Notes under the pieces: generated by a model | What the model saw: only the letters and a program-made list of their open reading frames with translations | Told to the model about the DNA's origin: nothing | Databases searched by the model: none | Shown here: piece by piece, positions 1 to 4,821 of the stretch | Layout: every line of letters starts with the position of its first letter | Numbering within the stretch: the stretch's first letter is position 1 | Position numbers and translations under genes: made by a program | Source: Candidatus Aerophobota bacterium | GTDB taxonomy: Bacteria; Chlamydiota; Chlamydiia; Chlamydiales; GCA-2402025 | Length of the DNA: 5,091 nucleotides | Direction: 5' to 3' | Assembly: GCA_002402025.1 (NCBI GenBank) | Contig: NVUU01000036.1 | Span: 7,744 to 12,834, forward strand

Positions 1-47
1 TTTTTGTGTTGCATATTCTTGTACTTTTTATGAAGTTAGATTCTGCG

Positions 48-76
48 AGTATAGCAATATTTTCTCTAAAAAACAA
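48..76 (-). promoter_or_regulatory. Sigma70-type promoter reading left out of the window
   Basis: Read on the minus strand, a -35 TTGTTT (76-71) is followed by exactly 17 bases and a -10 TATACT (53-48), giving a predicted start near base 41. The transcript would leave the window at base 1, so the gene it serves is not visible. The -35 matches consensus at the key TTG and the -10 at five of six positions. The same -35 hexamer with 17-bp spacing occurs before smpB. Motifs of this kind can arise by chance in AT-rich DNA, so this is a sequence-based prediction only. Confidence 0.5.
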
Positions 77-240
77 AATAGTTTTCAGGCTCTCCAGGAT
101 TCCTTTCTTTAGGGGCCATTTGATCCACCCGGCTCAAACAAGCAGAGTTTTCAAAAAATGTTCTTACAATAATAGTCATCTTAAAAATTTATCAAGTATA
201 CATATGTTCTTTGCACGAAATTAGCACGTTTTCTTTTCAT
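66..240 (-). pseudogene. Possible small or decayed minus-strand gene (19 + 37 codon ORFs)
   Basis: On the minus strand an ATG (240-238) is preceded by a purine-rich AGGGGGA (249-243), a good ribosome-binding site although close to the ATG. It opens a 19-residue ORF (MKRKRANFVQRTYVYLINF) ending in TAA at 183-181. One base later an ATG (179-177) opens a second ORF of 37 residues, ending in TAG at 68-66 and containing VDQMAPKERNPGEPENYFVF. Removing one T from the five-T run just before the first stop would join the two into one 57-residue frame. The second ORF covers a patch (about 88-150) clearly richer in GC than its surroundings. I do not recognise either peptide. It could be a frameshifted remnant, two very small coupled genes, or noncoding sequence with chance frames. 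The strong Shine-Dalgarno is the main reason for listing it. Confidence 0.25.
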
Positions 241-313
241 AATCCCCCTGTTTTTGCTTAATTTAAATTACAAGATTTGTTAAAACTTTAGGGTCTTGAA
301 ACAAGAGCGTACC

Positions 314-399
314 TTAAAAGCGTCCGATCTATTCTTTATTTTAAAAAGAATACCTTTAGATCTGAACTTGTTGGTATACGTCTCTAAATACGCTTTTAA
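314..399. repeat. Nested inverted repeat, possible structured RNA or cruciform
   Basis: A perfect 10-bp inverted repeat, TTAAAAGCGT (314-323) and ACGCTTTTAA (390-399), encloses a second one: TATTCTTT (330-337) and AAAGAATA (345-352) with a 7-base loop. The inner stem is flanked by GATC (326-329) and GATC (359-362), which can continue the helix with a 6-base bulge on the right side. Bases 363-389 would be unpaired apart from a GGTA (373-376) that could pair with TACC (310-313). No T-run follows, so it is not a standard terminator. It could be a leader RNA element of the 515 gene, a small RNA, or a protein-binding site. Confidence 0.4.
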
Positions 400-427
400 A
401 AACAGTAAGAAAAATTTATATTATAAA

Positions 428-486
428 AATTGAAATAAATCATAGAATTTATTAACTTAATGGTAATTATTTCAATTGTGATTGAA
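428..486. repeat. Three ATTGAA/TTCAAT elements forming alternative hairpins
   Basis: AATTGAAATAA (428-438) is the exact reverse complement of TTATTTCAATT (467-477). The right arm also pairs locally: TTCAAT (471-476), loop TGTG, ATTGAA (481-486). The two pairings share 471-476 and exclude each other. The element lies 28 bases upstream of the ATG at 515, where an operator or leader switch would sit. The sequence is AT-rich, so some of this symmetry may be chance. Confidence 0.3.
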
Positions 487-514
487 TAAACACTAAAATC
501 TTTTTAGGTGGTAC

Positions 515-1945
515 ATGCTTGAGCTAAATCCTTTCAGAAAAAATAAGGTCAATCTTGAAGATTATAACTACCAAAAAGACATCCAGAATCGATTGATCAT
601 GGCTAAATTGACATCTGAGGACCTCGTGGTTTTGGAGGAGATACTTTATAGCCCTCCAACAATTGCTATTTCAAAACTTGCTCAAGATCTTGTTATAGAA
701 GAATCCGATCTGTCAAAGGTTTTGCAAAAGCTATCTGCAACAGGTCTTTTTCAGATTAAGGGTGTTACTATCCATCTGCATAAAGAAACGCGAAAGTATT
801 TTGAAGCGCAAATCCAAAAGTTCCAAGAGGGTTTTGTTCCTGGCATGGAATATCTACAAAGCCTACTTAGAAAAGTTCCTTTTCATATTTTACTAAGCTG
901 GTATCCTATACCAAGAACATCCAACAATATTTTTGACTCTCTTATTGAAAAATACCTTGTGACACCTCAGGTGTTTCAAAGGTATTTGATGGAGCTCAAT
1001 TTTGGCAATCCAAAGATCTCAGGGATCGTTGAAGATGTATTCAACTCTCTTGACTTTATGGTTCTTGGTGAAGACCTTAAAAAGAAATACGAGATGGGAA
1101 CTGAAGAGTTTGAAGAGGTTCTACTTCATCTTGAATTTAACTTTATCTGCTGCCTTGTCTACAGAAAGATCAAAGGCAAATGGCAACAAATCGTAAGTCC
1201 GTTTCACGAATGGAGAGAATACCTACGTTTCTTAAGAGACAGTAAGCCATCTCCTATCGAAAACACAAAAGAGGTCAAGATCGTGAGAGATGGAGATTTT
1301 CCTTTTCTCCGCGACATGACAAGCGTCTTAAACATTTGCAAAACCTCTCCAATCTCTCTAAAACTCGATGAAAATGAAAGATGGATTCCAGATAAAACTG
1401 CATTAAAGCCTCTTACAAAAGTGATTAAGGGAATTAGTGATACAAACGAGCTTACAGGTTACGCATCACTTCTTATCCAAAAGCTCTTATTCCTAAAGCT
1501 CGCAAGAGTTGAGAACAGCGCTCTTTCCATGAATGACGGCTGTGATGAATGGTTAAGCCTTTCTGTAGAAAACAGAGCTCTTGCAAGCTACAAACATACC
1601 TTGACAAGGCTTGAATATGAAAACTTTAGCGCAGAGGTCGCAACAGAGCGTCATATTAGAGAGATTGAAAAGACAATCAGCAATGTGATTCATCTTGGTT
1701 GGGTTGAATATGATGAGTTTATGAAAGGGATTTCTGCATCAATTAGTGAAGAGAGCAAAATCATCTTGAAAAAAGTTGGCAAAAGCTGGAAATATTCTCT
1801 ACCTCAGTATTCGGACGAAGAGAAAAGACTCATTAAAAGAACGATCTTAGAATGGCTCTTTGAAGCAGGCCTTGTATCCATTGGAACATATAAAGGAAAA
1901 GACTGCTTCTGCGTCACTGCGTTCGGTCAAAGTATTTTCTCTTGA
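515..1945 (+). CDS. Uncharacterised 476-aa protein with winged-helix-like ends
   Basis: I do not recognise this protein by name. The ATG at 515 is chosen because AGGTGG (506-511) lies just upstream; the next methionine (residue 29) has no ribosome-binding site. There is no signal peptide or membrane segment, so it is probably cytoplasmic. Residues about 32-88 (LTSEDLVVLEEIL ... ISKLAQDL ... LSKVLQKLSATGLF) read like a MarR-type winged helix: helices, a recognition-helix-like stretch, then a beta wing. Residues 313-355 end in DEWLSLSVENR, and the C-terminus (446-475) has the pattern EWLFEAGLVSIG...VTAFGQSIF. Together these recall bacterial proteins with the XPB/Ssl2-like 'helicase-associated' domain (PF13625 type), where 'WL.L...R' is followed by '..LGLV.....LT.LG..L'. 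That assignment comes from memory of the family pattern and is tentative. No helicase or nuclease motif (Walker A, DEAD) is present. It is followed 46 bases later by terC. Confidence 0.9.
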   Translation: MLELNPFRKNKVNLEDYNYQKDIQNRLIMAKLTSEDLVVLEEILYSPPTIAISKLAQDLVIEESDLSKVLQKLSATGLFQIKGVTIHLHKETRKYFEAQIQKFQEGFVPGMEYLQSLLRKVPFHILLSWYPIPRTSNNIFDSLIEKYLVTPQVFQRYLMELNFGNPKISGIVEDVFNSLDFMVLGEDLKKKYEMGTEEFEEVLLHLEFNFICCLVYRKIKGKWQQIVSPFHEWREYLRFLRDSKPSPIENTKEVKIVRDGDFPFLRDMTSVLNICKTSPISLKLDENERWIPDKTALKPLTKVIKGISDTNELTGYASLLIQKLLFLKLARVENSALSMNDGCDEWLSLSVENRALASYKHTLTRLEYENFSAEVATERHIREIEKTISNVIHLGWVEYDEFMKGISASISEESKIILKKVGKSWKYSLPQYSDEEKRLIKRTILEWLFEAGLVSIGTYKGKDCFCVTAFGQSIFS

Positions 1946-1954
1946 ATTCTTAAA

Positions 1955-1975
1955 TTTCATATGGCCATAGTGAAA
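1955..1975. other. Near-palindrome between the 476-aa gene and terC
   Basis: TTTCATATGG (1955-1964) is mirrored by CCATAGTGAAA (1965-1975) with a single bulged G at 1970, and the centre TATGGCCATA is a perfect palindrome. As RNA it would form an 8-bp stem with a GGCC loop. Only CTTTC follows, so intrinsic termination would be weak. It sits 7 bases before the terC Shine-Dalgarno (GGAG, 1982-1985), so it may act as an operator, a processing site or an attenuating hairpin. Confidence 0.3.
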
Positions 1976-1991
1976 CTTTCTGGAGTTTTCT

Positions 1992-2741
1992 ATGGAAGTA
2001 TCGCTACTTAACCAAACATTCTCATATGTAGACATTCCGAAAGTACTCGTACTTATCTTTCTTGAGTGCCTGCTTTCTGCAGATAATGCCCTTGTTCTTG
2101 CAGCTATCGTAAAGCCCCTTCCAAAAAAACAAAGAGGCAAAGCTCTTTGGATTGGTATTTTCTCTGCCTTTGTTTTGCGTGCTATTGCTATATTCGTTGC
2201 CGCATATCTCATTCGCTACTTCTTTGTTCAAGCCATCGGTGCTATTTATCTTTTCTATCTTGCGTTCTCATTCAAAATAAAAACACGAAGAAATAAGGAT
2301 AATATAAAACTTCAAACTACCCCTCCCCTTTGGAAAACAGTATTGCAGATCGAAGCTACAGACTTTATCTTCGCAATCGATTCCATACTCGCAGCTCTTG
2401 GTCTTACAGGGATCGCGCTGCAACCTCACCATGCTCTTCCTCCCAAAATGTGGATCGTTTATCTTGGAGGTATTATAGGTCTTGTGATTATGCGATTTTC
2501 CGTAAGAATCTTTTCCTTTTTCATAGATCGGTTTAAGAGACTTGAAAGAGCTTCTCACTATCTCATCGGATGGATCGGGATCAAGCTTGGCTTTGAGGCA
2601 CTCTATAGCTATCTTCTGCAAAAAGGTGACACCAAATACACAGAGATTTTGCAAACATCTATTGACTGGGTCTTTTGGATCGTTACTATTTCATTATTTA
2701 TATACGGGTTCCTGCCAAAGCAAAAGCCTAGCAGTAAGTAA
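1992..2741 (+). CDS. terC: TerC family integral membrane protein, probable metal transporter
   Basis: Inner-membrane protein of the TerC/Alx/YkoY family. Members handle Mn2+ (export, and in Bacillus supply of metal to secreted enzymes); some are tied to tellurite resistance. Both family signatures are present: an acidic motif in the first helix, LECLLSADNALVLAAIV (E25, D31, N32), and EATDFIFAIDSILA (E121, D124, D130, S131), whose acidic residues are thought to bind the metal. About seven hydrophobic segments are visible: roughly 15-40, 52-77, 78-95, 120-142, 153-175, 186-208 and 225-243. A charged loop at 95-112 fits the cytoplasmic linker between the two halves. At 249 residues it is a compact family member without a CBS or CorC tail. 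GGAG (1982-1985), 6 bases before the ATG, supports the start. The 46-base gap upstream is too short for a yybP-ykoY manganese riboswitch, which precedes many terC genes elsewhere. The exact substrate cannot be read from the sequence. Confidence 0.93.
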   Translation: MEVSLLNQTFSYVDIPKVLVLIFLECLLSADNALVLAAIVKPLPKKQRGKALWIGIFSAFVLRAIAIFVAAYLIRYFFVQAIGAIYLFYLAFSFKIKTRRNKDNIKLQTTPPLWKTVLQIEATDFIFAIDSILAALGLTGIALQPHHALPPKMWIVYLGGIIGLVIMRFSVRIFSFFIDRFKRLERASHYLIGWIGIKLGFEALYSYLLQKGDTKYTEILQTSIDWVFWIVTISLFIYGFLPKQKPSSK

Positions 2742-2745
2742 GCTA

Positions 2746-2774
2746 TTGTTTAAAAGCAGCTTCTTATTTACAAT
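2746..2774 (+). promoter_or_regulatory. Promoter for smpB, predicted +1 at the start codon
   Basis: TTGTTT (2746-2751), a 17-base spacer and TACAAT (2769-2774, five of six matches to TATAAT) make a near-consensus sigma70-type promoter. It starts 5 bases after the terC stop codon. Six bases separate the -10 from the smpB ATG, so transcription would start at or within a base or two of 2781. That would leave smpB with no 5' leader, in line with the absence of a Shine-Dalgarno there. Confidence 0.5.
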
Positions 2775-2780
2775 TTAAGC

Positions 2781-3242
2781 ATGAGCAAAACAAAAAGCAC
2801 AGATTTAGCCTCTAATAAAAAGGCCTATCATGACTATGAGATCCTTGAGACTTTTGTCGCAGGCATCTCTCTTGTTGGCACTGAAATCAAGTCGCTTCGA
2901 GACGGAGGGGGCAGCCTTGGAGAGGCCTACGTTAGGATCATCAAAGGCGAGCCTTTCCTTGTAGGGGCTCATATCGCCCACTATAAGTACGGGAATGTCC
3001 ACAATCACGTGGAAAGACGGGATCGCAAGCTACTCCTTCAAAAAAGGGAAATACAGGCCCTAAAAAAGGCTATTCAGGAGAAAGGCCTCACAATAGTGCC
3101 CTTGAACCTACATCTCTCCAATAAAGGCTATTGTAAGGCTAAAATCGGCATTGCAAGAGGGAAGAAGATCCACGACAAGCGCTCTAGCATCAAAGAAAAA
3201 GAGCAAAAACGCTCGATACAAAGAGAAATCAAAAACTCATAA
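2781..3242 (+). CDS. smpB: SsrA-binding protein SmpB
   Basis: SmpB binds the tRNA-like part of tmRNA and brings it to ribosomes stalled on broken mRNA (trans-translation). The family sequence is complete at 153 residues, a normal length. It has NKKAYHDYEI (12-21), GTEIKSLR (33-40), YVRI...EPFLVGAHI (50-65), RKLLLQKREI (82-91) in the tmRNA-binding beta barrel, KGLTIVPL (101-108), and the basic C-terminal tail GKKIHDKR (127-134), whose DKR residues reach the decoding centre. The tail continues as a Lys/Arg/Glu-rich helix (SSIKEKEQKRSIQREIKN), as expected. The start at 2781 is the only methionine ahead of the conserved core, yet no Shine-Dalgarno precedes it; the bases before it are ACAATTTAAGC. 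terC ends 39 bases upstream. The tmRNA gene itself is not in this window. Confidence 0.97.
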   Translation: MSKTKSTDLASNKKAYHDYEILETFVAGISLVGTEIKSLRDGGGSLGEAYVRIIKGEPFLVGAHIAHYKYGNVHNHVERRDRKLLLQKREIQALKKAIQEKGLTIVPLNLHLSNKGYCKAKIGIARGKKIHDKRSSIKEKEQKRSIQREIKNS

Positions 3243-3343
3243 ATTCCTTATCTGTATATTAAGATTTTATTAAGACTTAAGATTCTCTTGGTTAATCTCT
3301 TGTGATTGCTTGTAAAGCATTTTCTTCAATTTATATATAAAAG

Positions 3344-3373
3344 TTGATACAATTGATTACGAGTCAATATAAA
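3344..3373 (+). promoter_or_regulatory. Promoter upstream of the small ORF between smpB and dnaN
   Basis: TTGATA (3344-3349), an 18-base spacer and TATAAA (3368-3373) give a predicted start near 3380, about 16 bases before the ATG at 3396. An inverted repeat ATTGA (3352-3356)/TCAAT (3364-3368) lies in the spacer and could be a repressor site. A second, weaker promoter-like pair (TTGTAA 3310-3315, TATATA 3334-3339) lies just upstream. Confidence 0.4.
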
Positions 3374-3395
3374 CCAAAACGGTAAAGCATTAAAA

Positions 3396-3566
3396 ATGGC
3401 ATGTCCAAAGTTATACCTTAAGACGCAAAAAGAAGAGATTGATACGATTGTAAAATATACTCTTTTAAGCTCTAGAACTTCTCATAATAAGAAAAAGCCA
3501 AAAAAGAGATACATCATCTCCTTTTTCAAAGGTTTTAATCACCTCATGGAACACAGATTCAATTAG
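3396..3566 (+). CDS. Possible 56-aa basic small protein, unrecognised
   Basis: The ORF runs from ATG 3396 to TAG 3564-3566 and encodes MACPKLYLKTQKEEIDTIVK..., then a very basic stretch NKKKPKKRYI (31-40) and the tail SFFKGFNHLMEHRFN (42-56). I recognise no family. The basic patch would suit nucleic-acid binding, but that is only composition. In favour of a gene: its own promoter (3344-3373), an open frame of plausible codons, and placement in a gap otherwise too long for a compact chlamydial-type genome. Against: no clear Shine-Dalgarno (only GGTAAAG, 3381-3387), and a terminator-like hairpin at 3500-3526 inside the frame. The region could instead encode a noncoding RNA of about 147 nt. Confidence 0.35.
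   Translation: MACPKLYLKTQKEEIDTIVKYTLLSSRTSHNKKKPKKRYIISFFKGFNHLMEHRFN
3500..3526 (+). terminator. Terminator-like hairpin, plausible on both strands
   Basis: A-run, GAGAT (3506-3510), loop ACATC, ATCTC (3516-3520), one C, then TTTTT (3522-3526). The flanking A and T runs extend the stem with one bulged C. Read on the minus strand, the same stem is followed directly by TTTTTT, so it looks bidirectional. The core stem is only 5 bp with 2 G-C pairs, so it is weak. It could end transcripts from smpB or from the promoter at 3344. Confidence 0.35.
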
Positions 3567-3601
3567 CGATCACTATCTTTTGGTGATGAGTGCCGATTCT
3601 C

Positions 3602-3631
3602 TTTTCACAAAAAAACATTTAGTCCTATAAT
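3602..3631 (+). promoter_or_regulatory. Promoter for dnaN-recF
   Basis: A perfect -10 TATAAT (3626-3631) is paired with TTTTCA (3602-3607, four of six) at 18 bases. The predicted start is near 3638, giving a leader of about 28 bases that carries the dnaN Shine-Dalgarno. It would drive dnaN and the coupled recF independently of smpB. Confidence 0.5.
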
Positions 3632-3633
3632 CA

Positions 3634-3654
3634 CGATTTAACATTTTTAAATCG
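3634..3654. promoter_or_regulatory. Perfect 8-bp palindrome on the predicted dnaN start site
   Basis: CGATTTAA (3634-3641) and TTAAATCG (3647-3654) flank the 5-base spacer CATTT. The element begins 2 bases after the TATAAT box and its last G is the first base of the dnaN Shine-Dalgarno GGGGA (3654-3658). With a start near 3638 the RNA would lose part of the left arm, so a DNA operator is more likely than a full RNA hairpin. If transcription comes from further upstream, the hairpin would form and partly hide the ribosome-binding site. No T-run follows, so it is not a terminator. Confidence 0.45.
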
Positions 3655-3665
3655 GGGATATAGAT

Positions 3666-4820
3666 ATGACTTTTTCTGAAACAACAATAGATCAAGAAAC
3701 GACAAGTTCTGAAAAAACGTTTCTAAAGCTTGTAATGCCAAGACTCGAACTTGTTTCTTTAATCGGGAAAATACAAAGCACAGTCCCCTCTAAGCCTGCT
3801 ATTCCTATTTTATCTAACATCTTAATACAAGCAGAAGATGGTCAAATAACTCTCAATGCAACAGACCTAACAGTAAGTATCAAAGCGTTTGCATCAGCCG
3901 ATGTTAAAAGCCCTGGCTCCATAACGCTCCCCGCAAGAAGATTTTTTCAGCTTATACGTGAGCTCACAACGGATCAGATAGAACTTGAAGAAACAGAGTT
4001 CGGTGTTGTTTTTGTAAGAGCTGGTAGCTCCATATTTAAGCTTAATGCAGCAGATAAAGAAGAATACCCATCACTTCCTGATCTAAGTAGTGCATCCGCT
4101 TTTCAAGTACATAGCCCAACGCTAAAAGAACTCTTTATGCGAACCTCTTTTGCTGTTGCAAAAGAAGATAGCAGACATGTTCTAAACGGAGTTCTTTTTC
4201 AGCTGACTGAAAATCACCTCACTCTTATTGGAACAGATGGAAAACGTCTTGCAAAAATCAATGCAGAAATGGCCAATCAGCCATTTAATGGGCAATATAT
4301 CGTTCCCCTAAAAGCCATCGAAGAAATCACAAAAACACTTGAAGAAGAGCAGCCCGCAAAACTTTTTTTCCACGAAGATAAGATGGCCGTTGAGATGGGC
4401 TCTGTTACTATTATCTCCAAACTCCTTGCTGGAGAATATCCTGATGTATCAAAAGTCATTCCTGAAAAAGCAAACATGACAGTTAATCTCCACAGAGAAG
4501 AGCTTATAACACTGCTAAGGCAAGTATCTTTATTTACCTCTGAAATGAGCCACTCTGTTCGCTTTATTTTCACAGAAGGCAATTTAGAGCTTTCTGCAAC
4601 AAGCTCAGACGTTGGGGAAGGAAAAGTCTCTATGCCTGTTGACTTCACAGGTGAGCAGTTTGAAATAGCATTTAACCCAAGCTTCTTTATAGACATCCTA
4701 AAGCATTGCAAAGATGAGACTGTTACATTTGGGATTACTGATTCCTTTAATCCAGGAATGATCACAGATCAGACAACAGCTCTTTTTGTGATCATGCCAA
4801 TGAGGCTGAACACAAACTAA
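3666..4820 (+). CDS. dnaN: DNA polymerase III beta subunit (sliding clamp)
   Basis: DnaN forms the ring-shaped dimer that holds the replicative polymerase on DNA and recruits repair proteins. All three clamp domains are present: about 20-140 (IPILSNILIQ, NATDLTVS), 148-268 (HVLNGVLF, GTDGKRLA at 189-196, GEYPD at 256-260) and 270-384 (LHREELITLL, GEGKVSM, NPSFF at 337-341). It ends with VIMPMR (375-380), the conserved C-terminal strand next to the partner-binding pocket. At 384 residues it is about 18 longer than the usual 366. The excess is N-terminal: residues 1-19, rich in Ser, Thr and Glu (MTFSETTIDQETTSSEKTF), precede the position where E. coli and Chlamydia clamps start. The ATG at 3666 is well supported by GGGGA (3654-3658), 7 bases away, and no ATG lies at the usual start. 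recF follows after one base. Confidence 0.98.
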   Translation: MTFSETTIDQETTSSEKTFLKLVMPRLELVSLIGKIQSTVPSKPAIPILSNILIQAEDGQITLNATDLTVSIKAFASADVKSPGSITLPARRFFQLIRELTTDQIELEETEFGVVFVRAGSSIFKLNAADKEEYPSLPDLSSASAFQVHSPTLKELFMRTSFAVAKEDSRHVLNGVLFQLTENHLTLIGTDGKRLAKINAEMANQPFNGQYIVPLKAIEEITKTLEEEQPAKLFFHEDKMAVEMGSVTIISKLLAGEYPDVSKVIPEKANMTVNLHREELITLLRQVSLFTSEMSHSVRFIFTEGNLELSATSSDVGEGKVSMPVDFTGEQFEIAFNPSFFIDILKHCKDETVTFGITDSFNPGMITDQTTALFVIMPMRLNTN

Positions 4821-4821
4821 G

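Larger units (their letters stand above)
241..514. other. AT-rich intergenic region with several inverted repeats
   Basis: No convincing ORF is present on either strand. The stretch lies between the possible minus-strand start at 240 and the plus-strand start at 515, so it would hold the control sequences for both. It contains the nested inverted repeat at 314-399 and the ATTGAA/TTCAAT elements at 428-486, listed separately. I could not find a near-consensus plus-strand promoter with proper spacing for the gene at 515; TAAAAT at 494-499 is the best -10-like hexamer but has only a poor partner (TTCAAT, 471-476). Confidence 0.6.
3243..3665. other. 423-bp intergenic region between smpB and dnaN
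   Basis: This is the longest gap between secure genes to the right of base 515. It contains, in order: three TTAAGA motifs (3259-3264, 3270-3275, 3278-3283); a possible promoter TTGTAA-18-TATATA (3310-3339); a better promoter at 3344-3373; a 56-codon ORF (3396-3566) with a terminator-like hairpin inside; and the dnaN promoter with a palindrome over its start site. Two short direct repeats link the parts: GTAAAGCATT at 3312-3321 and 3382-3391, and TTGATACAATTG/TTGATACGATTG at 3344-3355 and 3439-3450. No strong terminator directly follows smpB. Confidence 0.6.

Noticed and set aside
6..224. 72-codon plus-strand frame starting at GTG
   Set aside because: No ribosome-binding site, non-ATG start, no recognisable pattern, and it runs opposite to the promoter and ribosome-binding-site signals on the minus strand.
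1946..1991. yybP-ykoY manganese riboswitch before terC
   Set aside because: The 46-base gap is too short for that riboswitch and lacks its conserved loop sequences.
1847..2654. Minus-strand frames of 121, 69 and 128 codons across terC
   Set aside because: They lie antisense to a clear TerC coding sequence with intact motifs, and read as low-complexity shadows of its codons.
2764..2775. DnaA-box-like TTATTTACA near smpB, suggesting a replication origin near dnaN
   Set aside because: A single imperfect copy with no cluster and no dnaA gene; it overlaps the better-supported promoter -10.
3569..3587. ATCAC/GTGAT hairpin after the small ORF as a terminator
   Set aside because: Only 5 bp, a 9-base loop and no following T-run.
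4277..4765. 162-codon minus-strand frame inside dnaN
   Set aside because: Ser-rich antisense shadow of a highly conserved gene; no ribosome-binding site was identified and no family resemblance.
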